A DNA stretch of 50,826 nt, from contig CATLFA010000010.1 in assembly GCA_949927585.1 (NCBI GenBank), positions 1 through 50,826 on the forward strand. The letters are read 5' to 3'. Position numbers and translations under genes: made by a program. The notes beneath the pieces are model-generated. The model searched no databases. It was not told the DNA's origin and saw only the letters and a list, made by a program, of their open reading frames with translations. Positions 37,441 to 47,603 of the stretch are shown piece after piece; position 1 is the first letter of the stretch; every line of letters begins with the position of its first letter. Source of the DNA: an uncultured Clostridiaceae bacterium (lineage in GTDB: Bacteria; Bacillota; Clostridia; TANB77; CAG-508).

Positions 37441-38099
37441 TATTTGTCTCCTCCTTCCACTTGTTTCTTAGCTGGAAGAACTTCTCCTTTATATATCCAA
37501 ACTTTTACACCGATTTTTCCATATGTTGTATCTGCTTCTGCAAATCCATAATCTATATCAGCTCTTAATGTTTGAAGTGGTATTGTTCCTTCTTTATAGA
37601 ATTCAGTTCTAGCCATGTCTGCTCCACCTAATCTTCCAGATACTGCAGTTTTTATTCCTAAAGCACCTGCTTTCATAGTTTTTTGCATACATTGTTTCAT
37701 AGCTCTTCTGAATGAAATTCTTCTTTCTAGTTGTCCTGCGATGTTTTCTGCAACTAATTGTGCATTTGTGTCAACATCTTTAACTTCAACTATATTTAAG
37801 TTTACTTCTTTTCCTATCATTTTTTGTAATTCATTTTTTAAGTTTTCTGCTAAGTTTCCGCCTTTACCAATTACTAATCCTGGTTTTGCAGTGTTAACAT
37901 TAACTTTTACAAATTTAGCAGTTCTTTCAATTTCTATTTTTGAAATTCCACTAACATATAATTTTTTCTTAACATATTCACGGATTTTGTGATCTTCTAC
38001 TAGGTAGTCTGCAAAATCTTTTTTATTTGCATACCATTTTGAGTCCCAGTCTTTTATTACACCAACTCTTAATCCATGTGGATCCATTTTTTGTCCCAT
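37440..38099 (-). CDS. rpsC: Ribosomal protein S3
   Basis: mRNA-entry protein with a KH domain, 219 residues: [40 protein letters not shown] (KH loop), [40 protein letters not shown]. Confidence 0.99.
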   Translation of the reverse strand: MGQKMDPHGLRVGVIKDWDSKWYANKKDFADYLVEDHKIREYVKKKLYVSGISKIEIERTAKFVKVNVNTAKPGLVIGKGGNLAENLKNELQKMIGKEVNLNIVEVKDVDTNAQLVAENIAGQLERRISFRRAMKQCMQKTMKAGALGIKTAVSGRLGGADMARTEFYKEGTIPLQTLRADIDYGFAEADTTYGKIGVKVWIYKGEVLPAKKQVEGGDK

Positions 38100-38115
38100 T
38101 GTAATAGACTCCTTT

Positions 38116-38475
38116 CTATTCTCTTTCCTTTAATTTTATTGTTATATGACTTGTTCTTTTACGTATTCTAACTGCTGAACCTTTTGCTGCTGGTCTTATT
38201 CTTTTTAATGTTGGACCTTGATTTGCATATACTTCAGCTACATATAGTTTTTCATGTGCCATATTGTGGTTGTTTTCAGCATTTGCTATTGCTGATTTTA
38301 ATAATTTTTCTATTATTTCAGATGCAGCTTTTGGTGTAAATTTAACTGTTGCTAAAGCTTCGTCAACATTTTTACCTCTTATTAAATCTGCTACTATTTT
38401 AACTTTTCTTGATGAAATTCTAGCATATTTAAGTGTTGCTACTGCTTCTGGTATTATAACTTCTTGGTTTTCCAC
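38116..38475 (-). CDS. rplV: Ribosomal protein L22
   Basis: Lines the exit tunnel, 119 residues: [60 protein letters not shown] and [13 protein letters not shown]. Confidence 0.98.
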   Translation of the reverse strand: MENQEVIIPEAVATLKYARISSRKVKIVADLIRGKNVDEALATVKFTPKAASEIIEKLLKSAIANAENNHNMAHEKLYVAEVYANQGPTLKRIRPAAKGSAVRIRKRTSHITIKLKERE

Positions 38476-38514
38476 GTTTTTTCCCTCCTTGTTTGATTGG
38501 AATACTGCTTTCTT

Positions 38515-38539
38515 CCCAATTGGGGACTGTCCCCAATTG
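38515..38539. repeat. Palindrome caattggggac-t-gtccccaattg
   Basis: Perfect 11-bp arms around one base. A second copy with one changed base is at 38589-38613; both are in the 150-bp rpsS-rplV spacer, about 50 bp apart. Confidence 0.85.
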
Positions 38540-38588
38540 TAGCACTAAATTTTATAGTTTATTTATTAATTATAATCACTGTTCTTTT

Positions 38589-38613
38589 CCCAATTAGGGA
38601 CAGTCCCCAATTG
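38589..38613. repeat. Second palindrome caattagggac-a-gtccccaattg
   Basis: Near-perfect copy of 38515-38539. The GGGAC core resembles the ends of the GGGACA elements, but the rest differs. Confidence 0.85.
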
Positions 38614-38624
38614 TAACTTCTCGA

Positions 38625-38900
38625 TTATTTTTTAGTTGTTTTTTCTCCTGCATGACCTTTGAAAGTTCTTGTTGGAGCAAATTCTCCTAATTTATGACCT
38701 ATCATTTCTTCTGTTATATAAACAGGTACATGTTTTCTACCATCATGAACAGCTATTGTGTGTCCTACCATTTGAGGGTATATAGTAGAAGCTCTTGACC
38801 ATGTTTTTAATACTTCTTTAGCTCCTGTTTCGTTCATTGCTTCAATTCTCTTCATTAATTCTGGTGCAATGAATGGAGTTTTTTTGCTTGATCTTGACAT
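38625..38900 (-). CDS. rpsS: Ribosomal protein S19
   Basis: Small-subunit head protein, 91 residues: [73 protein letters not shown]. Confidence 0.99.
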   Translation of the reverse strand: MSRSSKKTPFIAPELMKRIEAMNETGAKEVLKTWSRASTIYPQMVGHTIAVHDGRKHVPVYITEEMIGHKLGEFAPTRTFKGHAGEKTTKK

Positions 38901-38918
38901 GTTTTATTTGCCTCCTTC

Positions 38919-39746
38919 TTATTTTCTTCTCTTAACTATCATTTTGTTTGATTGTTTATTTTTCTTTCTTGTCTTGTATCCTAGAGCTGGTTTACCCCAA
39001 GGTGTCATTGGTCCTGCGTGTCCTACTGGTGCTCTACCTTCACCACCACCGTGTGGGTGATCTACTGGGTTCATTACAGAACCTCTAACTGTTGGACGTA
39101 TTCCCATATGTCTTGTTCTTCCTGCTTTTCCTATTTTTACGTTTTCATGGTCTGTGTTTCCAACTGTTCCGATTGTTGCTCTACATCTTGCTAATACTAA
39201 TCTCATTTCTCCTGATGGAAGTCTTACGTGAGCATATTTTCCTTCTTTAGCCATTAATTGAGCTTCTTGACCTGCTGCTCTTACCATTTTTCCACCTTGA
39301 CCTGGGTTTAATTCAATGTTGTGGATTAATGTACCTACTGGTATGCTTTCGATTGGCATACAGTTACCTGGTTTTATATCTACTTTTTGTCCAGATACTA
39401 CTTTATCTCCATCTGTTAACCCTACTGGTGCTAATATGTAAGATTTTGTTCCATCTTCATATTCTATTAATGCGATATTTGCACTTCTGTTTGGATCGTA
39501 TTCGATTCCTATTACAGTAGCTACCATATCATCTTTGTTTCTTTTAAAATCAATTATTCTATATTTTTGTCTGTTTCCTCCACCTTGATGACGTACAGTT
39601 ATTCTACCATATGAGTTTCTTCCTGCTTTTTCTTTCTTTACTGTTAATAAAGATTTTTCAGGAGTTTTCTTTGTTATTTCATCAAATGTAGAAACTGTCA
39701 TGTTTCTTAGTGATGGAGTTGTTGGTCTAAAATGTTTCATTCCCAT
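38919..39746 (-). CDS. rplB: Ribosomal protein L2
   Basis: Needed for subunit joining and peptidyl transfer, 275 residues: [40 protein letters not shown], and [20 protein letters not shown] with the conserved His. Confidence 0.99.
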   Translation of the reverse strand: MGMKHFRPTTPSLRNMTVSTFDEITKKTPEKSLLTVKKEKAGRNSYGRITVRHQGGGNRQKYRIIDFKRNKDDMVATVIGIEYDPNRSANIALIEYEDGTKSYILAPVGLTDGDKVVSGQKVDIKPGNCMPIESIPVGTLIHNIELNPGQGGKMVRAAGQEAQLMAKEGKYAHVRLPSGEMRLVLARCRATIGTVGNTDHENVKIGKAGRTRHMGIRPTVRGSVMNPVDHPHGGGEGRAPVGHAGPMTPWGKPALGYKTRKKNKQSNKMIVKRRK

Positions 39747-39875
39747 TTTGTTTTTCTCTCCTTTTAATTTTATTTAGTAGATTTTTTCCTGCTCTACTTG
39801 CAGATATTCTTTGTTTTCCGAGTTATTTCTCGATAACTTTTGATTTTTTTTACTTTTCATTGTAATGTAAGTAAT

Positions 39876-40223
39876 TTATGCTCCCATAAATTCATCAATT
39901 GAATCTTTGTATTTCTTAGTCATTTTTGTAGTTTTTCCGCCTTTTGCAAGATATGTTTTTTCTCCTGGGTTTGTATCGATTGTTACGATTGCTTTTTTCC
40001 AGTCTGAAGTTTTTCCTTCATATCTTCCCATTCTTTTTGTCTTTCCTTTTACACTAATTGTGTTTACTTTTAATACTTTTACTTCAAATAGTTTTTCTAC
40101 TGCGTTTGCAATATCAACTTTTGTAGCTTTTTTGTTTACTTCGAAAGTATATTTACCTTCTTGCATTCCATCATTACTTTTTTCTGTTATAACAGGTGCT
40201 ATTATTATATCTTCTGGTCTCAT
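39876..40223 (-). CDS. rplW: Ribosomal protein L23
   Basis: Docking site for trigger factor and SRP at the tunnel exit, 115 residues: [60 protein letters not shown]. It overlaps the rplD stop as TAATG. The tail is slightly longer than usual. Spacer 39747-39875 shows a short dyad (gagttatttctcgataactt) and nothing coding. Confidence 0.98.
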   Translation of the reverse strand: MRPEDIIIAPVITEKSNDGMQEGKYTFEVNKKATKVDIANAVEKLFEVKVLKVNTISVKGKTKRMGRYEGKTSDWKKAIVTIDTNPGEKTYLAKGGKTTKMTKKYKDSIDEFMGA

Positions 40224-40846
40224 TATGCGTACACCTCCTCTAATTTTTTAACAGTGTCTAGAGTTACTACTAAATTTTTGTATTTTAATAAATCATATAC
40301 GTTTATTGTATTTACTAATGTAGTTTTAACTCCTTCAATGTTTCTAGCAGATTTTTGAACGTTTTCGTTCTTTTCTGGTAATAACATTAATGTTTTACCT
40401 TCTACTTTTAAGTTGTTTAATACTTTTACCATTTCTTTAGTTTTTATTTCTTTCATTTCTAAAGAATCTACAACTACTAATTCGTTTTCTAATACTTTTG
40501 AACTTAATACTGATTTAACAGCAAGTCTTCTTTCTTTCTTATTAACTGTGTAGTAGTATGAACGTGGTTTTGGTCCTAAAGCTATACCACCTTTTATCCA
40601 TTGTGGAGCTCTTATAGAACCTTGTCTTGCTCTACCTGTTCCTTTTTGTCTCCATGGTTTTCTTCCACCACCACGAACTTCACTTCTTGTTTTTGTATTT
40701 TGTGTACCTTGTCTTTGATTTGCTAAAAAGTTAACTAATACACTATGTACAACAGCTTCATTTGGCTCTATTCCAAATATTTCTTCTTTTAATTCTACTT
40801 CGCTAACTTTTTTTCCTTCTATATTATATACGTCTATTTTAGGCAT
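40223..40846 (-). CDS. rplD: Ribosomal protein L4
   Basis: Tunnel-lining protein, in E. coli also the repressor of the S10 operon. 207 residues: [40 protein letters not shown] (tunnel loop), [17 protein letters not shown]. Confidence 0.98.
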   Translation of the reverse strand: MPKIDVYNIEGKKVSEVELKEEIFGIEPNEAVVHSVLVNFLANQRQGTQNTKTRSEVRGGGRKPWRQKGTGRARQGSIRAPQWIKGGIALGPKPRSYYYTVNKKERRLAVKSVLSSKVLENELVVVDSLEMKEIKTKEMVKVLNNLKVEGKTLMLLPEKNENVQKSARNIEGVKTTLVNTINVYDLLKYKNLVVTLDTVKKLEEVYA

Positions 40847-40865
40847 TTACTTCTTCCTCCTTCCT

Positions 40866-41495
40866 TTAAGCTTTTACGCTCATTTTTATTTTTAAGATAG
40901 CTCCTTTAACTCCTGGAACACTACCTTTTACTAATATTACGTTTTTATCTAGGTCAACAGCTACTACGTCTAAGTTTTGAATTGTAACTGTTTGAACTCC
41001 CATATGTCCTGGTAATTTTTTACCTTTGAAAACTCTACCTGGAGTTGATGTTGGTCCCATTGAACCTGGTCTTCTGTGATACATTGAACCATGTCCCATT
41101 GGTCCTCTACTTTGTCCATGTCTTTTTATAACACCTTGGAATCCTTTTCCTTTAGATGTTCCTTGGATATCAACGCTGTCTCCAACTGCAAATACGTCAG
41201 CTTTTAACTCGTCTCCTACTTTTAAACCTTCTAAAGAATCTAATCTGAATTCTCTTAAATGTTTTTTAGGTGTTATGCTTGCTTTTGCATAATGACCTTT
41301 TACTGGTTTATTTACTTTGTTTTCTTTTACATCTCCGAAACCTAATTGTACGGCATCATAACCGTCTGTTTCTACTGTTTTAATTTGTGCTATAACGCAT
41401 GGTCCTGCTTCTATAGCTGTTACTGGAATAACTTTTCCTGTTTCGTCAAATATTTGTGTCATTCCAATTTTCTTTCCTATTATTGCTTTTTTCAT
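40866..41495 (-). CDS. rplC: Ribosomal protein L3
   Basis: Assembly initiator near the peptidyl-transferase centre, 209 residues: [79 protein letters not shown]. Confidence 0.99.
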   Translation of the reverse strand: MKKAIIGKKIGMTQIFDETGKVIPVTAIEAGPCVIAQIKTVETDGYDAVQLGFGDVKENKVNKPVKGHYAKASITPKKHLREFRLDSLEGLKVGDELKADVFAVGDSVDIQGTSKGKGFQGVIKRHGQSRGPMGHGSMYHRRPGSMGPTSTPGRVFKGKKLPGHMGVQTVTIQNLDVVAVDLDKNVILVKGSVPGVKGAILKIKMSVKA

Positions 41496-41568
41496 TTTTT
41501 AATTTTCCTCCTAACTATTGGCTAATGTTTCTATATTATTCATTAGCATGGTTTGATTTTTTTAATTA

Positions 41569-41895
41569 TTATAATTTGATTTCTATATCAACACCAGCTG
41601 GTAAATCAATTTTCATTAAACTATCAACCGTTTTTTGTGTTGGATAAAGAATGTCAATAACTCTTTTATGTGTTCTCATTTCAAATTGTTCTCTTGAATC
41701 TTTGTGTTTGTGTGGAGAACGTAGTATTGTTACGATTTCTTTTTCTGTTGGTAATGGAATAGGTCCAGATACTTTTGAGCCATTTCTTTTAGCAGTTTCT
41801 ACTATTTGAGCAGCAGACTTTTCTATAAGTTGTGCATCATAAGCCTTTAATCTTATTCTCATTTTCTCACTTCCTACTTTGTTTGATGTTGCCAT
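41569..41895 (-). CDS. rpsJ: Ribosomal protein S10
   Basis: Small-subunit head protein and NusG/NusB partner in antitermination. 108 residues: [60 protein letters not shown]. It has a slightly longer N-terminus ([12 protein letters not shown]) than usual; ATG 41895 has AAGGAGG, so it is used. First gene of the superoperon. Confidence 0.98.
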   Translation of the reverse strand: MATSNKVGSEKMRIRLKAYDAQLIEKSAAQIVETAKRNGSKVSGPIPLPTEKEIVTILRSPHKHKDSREQFEMRTHKRVIDILYPTQKTVDSLMKIDLPAGVDIEIKL

Positions 41896-42130
41896 TATTT
41901 TTTCCTCCTTTTTTAATGTTTTTGGTCGGAAGTTTTAAACGCACCCTGGTGTTTCTTTCATTTCCATTTTAAAACCCAATGATTGCATGAAAAATCTTGG
42001 GATAAGTGCTTTTTATTTTATAAAACTTACCGCCTGGTCTAAGCCATGACATACTCCATAGAAGTTCCCTCCATTCCTTAGCTCCCTAAGGATGTAGCCA
42101 CATTCTACTTCATCGCTTTGTTTACATGCT
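41896..42130 (-). ncRNA. Structured leader of the S10 operon
   Basis: About 235 nt between the predicted transcription start and rpsJ. The first part is richer in G and C than its surroundings and contains CCTTAG-GGAG-CTAAGG (near 42086-42101) and several further short pairings. Ribosomal-protein leaders that bind their own product are known for many operons. This one has a size and place that fit, but I do not recognise a described class. Confidence 0.5.
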
Positions 42131-42136
42131 TCTATT

Positions 42137-42165
42137 ATTATACAACGCTTGTAGCCGTATGTCAA
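42137..42165 (-). promoter_or_regulatory. S10 superoperon promoter
   Basis: TTGACA (42160-42165), 17-bp spacer, TATAAT (42137-42142) on the minus strand, full consensus. The region 42166-42350 upstream is very AT-rich with no gene. Confidence 0.9.
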
Positions 42166-42353
42166 CAAGTATTTAAAAATTTTCTATTTTTTATATATTT
42201 TGTCACATTATTTTTTTGAATTGAGTTTTTTTAATTTATTTCTTTTTTTAATATTTTTTAGTTTTATTTTACAAAGAATATATATTTCTTATGTATTATT
42301 TAAGATTTTAATTATTAAATAATATTTTTAATTTTAATTATATACCTTATTAT

Positions 42354-42407
42354 ATAAATAAAATAAGTACACTTTATAATTTGTAAAATGTACTTATTTT
42401 ATTTATT
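42354..42407. terminator. Terminator after the zinc-ribbon gene
   Basis: Long arms, aaaataagtacacttt and aaaatgtacttatttt, with T-rich outsides. It works on the minus strand for 42422 and probably on both. Confidence 0.85.
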
Positions 42408-42421
42408 TGGCATTTCTATTT

Positions 42422-42910
42422 TTACATATCATCTTCTTCGTCATCATTTTCTTCTTCGCTTCCACATCCGTGGCAACTTGAGCAATGACCTGAACAACAG
42501 TCTTCTTCGTCATCATTCCAGTCAAGTTCTATTATGTTGTTACATTCTGGACATTTTATTTCATTTTTTTCGTCGTCTAACATATTTAAATCTGTAACAA
42601 ATTCATAACTACAATATGGACATACTATTTCAAAATCAAACTCTCCATTTTCTTCTTCATCATATATGTCATTTTCTATTTCACTTACTGATTTATTTAT
42701 TTTTTCTATTTTTATATCTAACTCTTTTTGCTTTTCTTCTACTTTTGCTAATTTATTGTCTACCATATCACTCATTTTTTCCATATTGCTAATAAATAAT
42801 GATGATAGTTCTATAACTTTTTGCTTTACTATTTCCCTTTCGTTTTCATTAGAAATTGTATTTTCAATTTCTGATAATATTCTATTATATTCTTCACCTA
42901 ATTTTGCCAT
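42422..42910 (-). CDS. Zinc-ribbon protein with acidic tail
   Basis: 162 residues. A helical coiled-coil N-terminal half (about 1-85, ISNMEKMSDMVDNKLAKVEE) is followed by a zinc ribbon (VCPYCSYEF ... KCPECNNII). It ends with a Cys/Asp/Glu-rich tail, CCSGHCSSCHGCG, then a run of acidic residues. Similar genes commonly follow efp in clostridia; function unknown. It lies 162 nt after efp, with a terminator between them. Confidence 0.85.
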   Translation of the reverse strand: MAKLGEEYNRILSEIENTISNENEREIVKQKVIELSSLFISNMEKMSDMVDNKLAKVEEKQKELDIKIEKINKSVSEIENDIYDEEENGEFDFEIVCPYCSYEFVTDLNMLDDEKNEIKCPECNNIIELDWNDDEEDCCSGHCSSCHGCGSEEENDDEEDDM

Positions 42911-43003
42911 TTTTTTACCCTCTTTCCATTTATTTTATTATTTACATTTTCTGTTTTTATATACATTTATCAAGCAGTATTGCTCATTTACTACTTTTAA
43001 AAT

Positions 43004-43058
43004 AAAAGTCAAAAATAAATGTGAAATATAAATTTACTACATATTATTTTTGACTTTT
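43004..43058 (-). terminator. Terminator after efp
   Basis: The arms aaaagtcaaaaataaatgt and acatattatttttgactttt have one small bulge and are followed by TTTTATTTT on the minus strand. Confidence 0.85.
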
Positions 43059-43072
43059 ACTACATTTATTTT

Positions 43073-43639
43073 TTATACTCTTTCCATATAGTCTCCAGTT
43101 CTTGTGTCTATTCTGATAACATCTCCTATGTTAATGAATAGTGGAACTGATACTTCATATCCATTTTCTAGTGTTGCTGGTTTTCCAGATGTTGTTGTTG
43201 TGTTACCACTAAATCCTGGTTCTGTATATGTAACTTCTAATTCTACGAACATTGGTGGCTCTACTGAAAATACATTTCCTTTGTATGAAAGTATTTTTAC
43301 ATTCATGTTTTCTTTAATGAATTTTAAGCTATCTCCTAATTGTTCTTTATTTAAAGGCATTTGCTCATATGTTTCATTATCCATAAAATAATATAATCCA
43401 CCATCTTCATATAGGTATTGCATTTCTTTCTTTTCTATTTCTGCTCCTGGGTATTTTTCTGATGGATTGAATGTTTTTTCTATTACTGCTCCTGATATTA
43501 CATTTCTTAATTTTGTTCTAACAAAAGCTGAACCTTTTCCTGGTTTTACATGTTGAAATTCTACTACTTTGAATACATTTCCATCCATTTCAAATGTTGT
43601 TCCATTTCTAAAATCTCCTGCCATATATACTTCTGCCAT
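43073..43639 (-). CDS. efp: Elongation factor P
   Basis: Relieves stalling at polyproline stretches. 188 residues, three beta-barrel domains. The tip loop is [20 protein letters not shown], with Lys at the tip as in most bacteria. The C-terminal block is [26 protein letters not shown] precedes the ATG. Neighbour of an X-Pro aminopeptidase, as usual in Firmicutes. Confidence 0.98.
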   Translation of the reverse strand: MAEVYMAGDFRNGTTFEMDGNVFKVVEFQHVKPGKGSAFVRTKLRNVISGAVIEKTFNPSEKYPGAEIEKKEMQYLYEDGGLYYFMDNETYEQMPLNKEQLGDSLKFIKENMNVKILSYKGNVFSVEPPMFVELEVTYTEPGFSGNTTTTSGKPATLENGYEVSVPLFINIGDVIRIDTRTGDYMERV

Positions 43640-43926
43640 TTTTATATCTCCTTTCGAATTTTGTATTTCTTTTTATAACTTTATTTATATTACCACATTT
43701 TTCTAGGAAAAGCAAGTATTTTTTGCGCATTATTGTACCACTGTAATTTGTACTTTTTGTTGTAAGGTCTTAATTAGTTAGGAATGCGTATTAGAAATAC
43801 TAAATTACACCTATTATGAATTTTTAACATTTTATAAATTCAACTTATGCACTAATAGTGTAATTTGGCGAATTATTACTTGTATTGGTTTTAAATATAG
43901 GATCTTATGATTATTTCATGTTTTAT
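43640..43926. other. Spacer upstream of efp
   Basis: It contains an extended -10 candidate for efp (TGG-TACAAT on minus, near 43736-43744) and a 70-bp inverted repeat with arms aaattacacctatta and taatagtgtaattt (about 43803-43868). No gene seen. Confidence 0.45.
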
Positions 43927-44997
43927 TTATTGTTTATCAACTATTATATATTCTTTACTTGATTTTGTTAAATTTTTTGATGCTTCTTTTCCTACTAAAA
44001 CAGTGTCTTCTATTCTTACTCCAAACTTACCTGGTATATATATTCCTGGTTCGTTTGTTATTACCATGTTTTCTTTTAAACTTTTATCATTTCTACTGCT
44101 TATAACTGGTATTTCGTGTATATCCAGCCCTACCCCATGTCCTAGTGCATGTATGAAATCATAACCATTTAGTTTAAAGTCGTTTTCTACCATTTTTGAA
44201 ATTGTTTTTATATTTGCTCCATCTTTTAGTTCTTTTTTAGTTTGAAGCTGATTTTTTAATACTAAGTCATATACTTTTTTTACTTCTTCTGGTATATACC
44301 CTACAAATATTGTTCTTGTCATATCTGAACAGTAACCTTCGTATTTGCATCCAAAGTCTAGTGTTATTACATCTCCTAAATCTATTTTTTTATCAGTAGG
44401 ATGTGCATGTGGTTTTGATGAATTTTTTCCAGATGCTACTATTGGTTCAAATGATACTCCTTCTGCACCATTTAATCTAAAATACTTTTCAATTTCTAAT
44501 GCTATTTCTTTTTCTGTTTGCCCTACTTTTATAAATTTTGTTAAATATTCGAAACAGTCATCTGTTATTTTACATGCTTTTGTTAGTTTTTCTATTTCTT
44601 CTTCGTCCTTTATCATTCTTTGTTTTTCTATGATATTTTCTGTTTCTTGTAGGTTATTGGCTTTGTATTTATGCATGTATTCTTTGTATTGTGCATATGT
44701 TACATAGTTTTCTTCAAAGCCTACATTTTCACAAAACATAAAGAAATTTTCGTATTCATCTTTCGAATATTCTTTAAATTCATGTACTATTATTTCATCA
44801 TCTATTGTTAATACATTTTGAACTTCTTCTATATATCTTCCATCTGTTAAAAATATATTTTCTTTTCTTGTAATTAATAATATTCCTTCTGCTACAATAT
44901 TTGTTAAGTATCTGATATTTACTGGATTTGAAACTATCATTGCTTGCATATCTAACATTTTCATTTTTTCTCTTAACCATTTAATTTTATTATTCAT
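43927..44997 (-). CDS. X-Pro aminopeptidase (M24)
   Basis: 356 residues. An N-terminal creatinase-like domain (about 1-125, NPVNIRYLTNIVAEGILL) leads to the pita-bread metallopeptidase core. Metal ligands in TLDFGCKYEGYCSDMTRTIF, HALGHGVGLDIHEIP, TNEPGIYIP and VRIEDTVLV. It removes N-terminal residues before proline. It is upstream of efp but separated by 287 bp. AGGAG precedes the ATG. Confidence 0.96.
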   Translation of the reverse strand: MNNKIKWLREKMKMLDMQAMIVSNPVNIRYLTNIVAEGILLITRKENIFLTDGRYIEEVQNVLTIDDEIIVHEFKEYSKDEYENFFMFCENVGFEENYVTYAQYKEYMHKYKANNLQETENIIEKQRMIKDEEEIEKLTKACKITDDCFEYLTKFIKVGQTEKEIALEIEKYFRLNGAEGVSFEPIVASGKNSSKPHAHPTDKKIDLGDVITLDFGCKYEGYCSDMTRTIFVGYIPEEVKKVYDLVLKNQLQTKKELKDGANIKTISKMVENDFKLNGYDFIHALGHGVGLDIHEIPVISSRNDKSLKENMVITNEPGIYIPGKFGVRIEDTVLVGKEASKNLTKSSKEYIIVDKQ

Positions 44998-45026
44998 AGA
45001 AAACTCCTACTTTCTAATCTTTTTTA

Positions 45027-45800
45027 TTATACCTTATATTTTCCAAAAGTAATTATTTTTATTATTAGTCCTGATATTTCTAATAATATATTAAATATTA
45101 TATCTGCTGGAACTACTATTGATATAAAACTTGCTATAACTATAAATGGTCCAAATGGTATATATTCATCTTTACTTTTTATCTTTGTAATTAATAAATA
45201 TATAGTTATTATTGCAGCTATAAAAAATGCGGTTATCGAAATAGCTATTATATTTTTCCATCCAAAGAATAGACCTAGGGCTCCCATAAATTTTACATCT
45301 CCAAAACCCATAGCTTCTTTTCCTGCTATCATTCCACCTATTAATGTTATGGCTAAAAAGATTCCAGCACCTACTAATCCTCCTATTAAATTAGATATTG
45401 CTAAATCTGGACTATGTATTCCCTCTATAAATGTAGTTATTAATCCTACTTCAAATATAGTTAAATTTAGTCTATTTGGAATAATTTGAAGTTTATAGTC
45501 TATTATAAATGCAGATATAAGCATTGGAACTAATATCATATATTTTATTAATTCTATTTTATATAAAATATTTTCTTTCCAGCCTATAAAGTATAATAAT
45601 GCTATATATATTATTGCTGTGCATACAGTAAGTATGTATTTAGGTTTCATATTTTTTAAATATATAGTGAAAAGTTCTTTTGAAAATACTTTCTTGTATT
45701 CAGGCAATCTATTATTACACCAATCTACAAATTGCCCAATAACTAAGCCTAAAATTCCTACTAAAACATAATACATTATATTTATATCATTTATATACAT
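45027..45800 (-). CDS. Prepilin peptidase (A24)
   Basis: 257 residues, about seven membrane segments. The two catalytic Asp are in SAFIIDYKLQIIPNRLN and GKEAMGFGDVKFMGALG. The N-terminal region GLVIGQFVDWCNNRLPEYKK is a reduced form of the methylase-type segment and lacks the CxxC pairs of bifunctional enzymes. It would process the pilin-like protein at 23647. It starts 3 nt after yqeG ends. Confidence 0.93.
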   Translation of the reverse strand: MYINDINIMYYVLVGILGLVIGQFVDWCNNRLPEYKKVFSKELFTIYLKNMKPKYILTVCTAIIYIALLYFIGWKENILYKIELIKYMILVPMLISAFIIDYKLQIIPNRLNLTIFEVGLITTFIEGIHSPDLAISNLIGGLVGAGIFLAITLIGGMIAGKEAMGFGDVKFMGALGLFFGWKNIIAISITAFFIAAIITIYLLITKIKSKDEYIPFGPFIVIASFISIVVPADIIFNILLEISGLIIKIITFGKYKV

Positions 45801-45803
45801 CTT

Positions 45804-46301
45804 TTATTTTCCTCTTCTACTTAAATATTTTTTTATAATTATATTTTCTAATGGTCTTTTTATTTTTGTTATTAATAAGTCTTTTTCTGCAATTGGTTTT
45901 ACTAATATTGAAAATAAATTACATCTATTTGCACCAATAATATCTGTAAAAATTTGATCCCCAACTGCTGCTATGTTTTCATTTTTTTCTTCTAATAATT
46001 TTATAGCTTTTTTAAATCCTCTTTTAAATGGTTTTGTTCCAAAATAGAAGTATGGTAAATCTAATTCTTTGGCTACCATTTTTACTTTTTCTTTTTTATT
46101 ACTATTAGATAAAATACAAAATTTAATTTCTTGATGTTTTAAGTCCTCACACCACTCTTTTATACCTTCTGGTATATTTTTATCAAAGTCTAATATTGTG
46201 TTGTCTACATCTAGTATTAATGCTTTTATATTGTTATTTTTTAAAAATTGTATTGTTATTTCTTTAACACTTTCCATATATATACGTGGATAAATTAACA
46301 T
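45804..46301 (-). CDS. yqeG: YqeG family HAD phosphatase
   Basis: 165 residues. Motif I is LILDVDNTILDFD, motif II ILSNSNK, and motif III/IV is VGDQIFTDIIGANRC. In Firmicutes YqeG usually neighbours genes for ribosome assembly or lipid phosphates; its substrate is taken to be a phospholipid precursor or related compound, not certain. GGAGGAG precedes the ATG. Confidence 0.93.
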   Translation of the reverse strand: MLIYPRIYMESVKEITIQFLKNNNIKALILDVDNTILDFDKNIPEGIKEWCEDLKHQEIKFCILSNSNKKEKVKMVAKELDLPYFYFGTKPFKRGFKKAIKLLEEKNENIAAVGDQIFTDIIGANRCNLFSILVKPIAEKDLLITKIKRPLENIIIKKYLSRRGK

Positions 46302-46359
46302 TTTGCTCCTCCATGTTTTTAATTACTTTTATATTACCAATATGTACTGTTTTTGTCAA

Positions 46360-46391
46360 GCAAAAAGAAGCAACCTTAAGTCGCTTCTTTT
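46360..46391. terminator. Bidirectional terminator
   Basis: The arms aaaaagaagc and gcttcttttt enclose a 10-base loop. It ends sleB transcription on minus. Confidence 0.88.
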
Positions 46392-46407
46392 TATTTTTTG
46401 TCAAAAT

Positions 46408-47097
46408 TTATTTACAAAATCTATGTCTTCCTATTGTTACTGTCATTGGTCTTGACCATATCCATTTGTTTGTTGCAGTTGATGGATTAAAGTAATATAT
46501 TGCTCCATATGATGGGTCCCAACCGTTTAAAGCATCTTGTGCTGCTTTTATTGCAGTACTGTTTGGGCTTAAGTTTATTTGTCCATCTCTTACTGCATCA
46601 AATGCTCCTGATTGATACACTACTCCAGATATAGTATTTGGAAATTTTGAACTTTTTACACGGTTTAATACTACTGCTGCTACTGCTACTTGCCCTGAAT
46701 ATGGCTCTCCTCTTGCTTCTCCATATACTACCCTTGCTAATAAATTTAAGTTGCTTGAACTAGAAGATGAGCCACTTGATGATGAGGATGTGAATATTCC
46801 CATAGCTCTAAGTGTTGCTGGACCTGCTATTCCATCTACTGCTAAACCATTTTTCCTTTGAAAATATTTAACAGCCGCTAGTGTCTGGCTTCCATATATT
46901 CCATCTACATTACCATTATAATATCCCCATCTTTTTAGCTTTGTTTGTATTTGTGTTACTTCACTTCCTCGTGAACCATATTTTGAAAGAGCTTGTATTT
47001 CTTGGTTTCTTACAAATACATTGTAGCCTATAAATATGCTAAATAAAATTGAAATTATTATTATTGGTTTTATATTTTTCTTTATTTTAATTATCAT
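46408..47097 (-). CDS. sleB: SleB-type spore cortex-lytic enzyme
   Basis: 229 residues. An N-terminal membrane anchor or signal (about 8-28, IIIISILFSIFIGYNVF) is followed by a peptidoglycan-binding domain (SRGSEVTQIQTKLKRWGYY, GIYGSQTLAAVKYFQ). A Ser-rich linker (a run of Ser and Gly) leads to the hydrolase domain with the catalytic Glu in VVYGEARGEPYSGQVAVAAV. In spore formers SleB degrades the cortex at germination; with spoVG this suggests sporulation. ATG 47097 with GAGGAG is chosen over the TTG 9 nt upstream. Confidence 0.94.
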   Translation of the reverse strand: MIIKIKKNIKPIIIISILFSIFIGYNVFVRNQEIQALSKYGSRGSEVTQIQTKLKRWGYYNGNVDGIYGSQTLAAVKYFQRKNGLAVDGIAGPATLRAMGIFTSSSSSGSSSSSSNLNLLARVVYGEARGEPYSGQVAVAAVVLNRVKSSKFPNTISGVVYQSGAFDAVRDGQINLSPNSTAIKAAQDALNGWDPSYGAIYYFNPSTATNKWIWSRPMTVTIGRHRFCK

Positions 47098-47160
47098 AAA
47101 AAACAACTCCTCTTTTGGAATTATTTTCTCCTAAAAATATGTTTTTATTCAATTTAAATA

Positions 47161-47216
47161 TAAAAAGAACTAACTTTTGAAATAATCTTAAATTATTTCA
47201 AAAGTTAGTTCTTTTA
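47161..47216. terminator. Long perfect hairpin terminator
   Basis: A 25-bp stem of the type aaaagaactaacttttgaaa / tttcaaaagttagttctttt with a 5-base loop, T-rich on both sides. Confidence 0.9.
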
Positions 47217-47226
47217 TAGTATATTT

Positions 47227-47547
47227 CTACCACCACAATAAATTTTCTATCAAGCAATGTAATGTATCTTTTTCTATTGTAAGTGACTCATTATTAATAA
47301 TTTCTCTCATTACACTAGCATTCCTAGAACCTCTTATTTCATCTCTAAACAATTGGTTTAGAAATTCTGAATTTTTTGACAATTTCGCTTCTTCATAATT
47401 ATCTTTAGCCACCATTTGCCGAATAGAACTATATGGTGATTTACTGGCCTGTACTCTATACTTTTCCTTATTTTCAGTATACAATTCATACTGTTCCTGT
47501 TCAGTCAAATAATTAAATTTTATTCCTACTATTTTCACCTTTTCCAT
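47227..47547 (-). CDS. Unknown orphan protein
   Basis: 106 residues, not recognised. Charged and helical (NYLTEQEQYELYTENKEKYR, FLNQLFRDEIRGSRNASVM), ending in ENLLWW; no membrane segment. It stands alone between sleB and the DUF1846 gene, with a full-consensus promoter overlapped by a long dyad and a strong terminator. It uses CGG in frame once (SSIRQMV, CGG followed by C). The isolated, self-contained layout suggests an acquired and tightly regulated gene. AAGAAGG precedes the ATG. Confidence 0.8.
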   Translation of the reverse strand: MEKVKIVGIKFNYLTEQEQYELYTENKEKYRVQASKSPYSSIRQMVAKDNYEEAKLSKNSEFLNQLFRDEIRGSRNASVMREIINNESLTIEKDTLHCLIENLLWW

Positions 47548-47603
47548 TTACTTACCTTCTTAAATTTTTAAGATTTGGTTTACAATTACTAAGTTTCATT
47601 CAT

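Noticed and set aside
44798..44980. Separate 60-residue minus frame within the X-Pro aminopeptidase gene
   Set aside because: It lies fully inside the peptidase in another frame and has no ribosome site.
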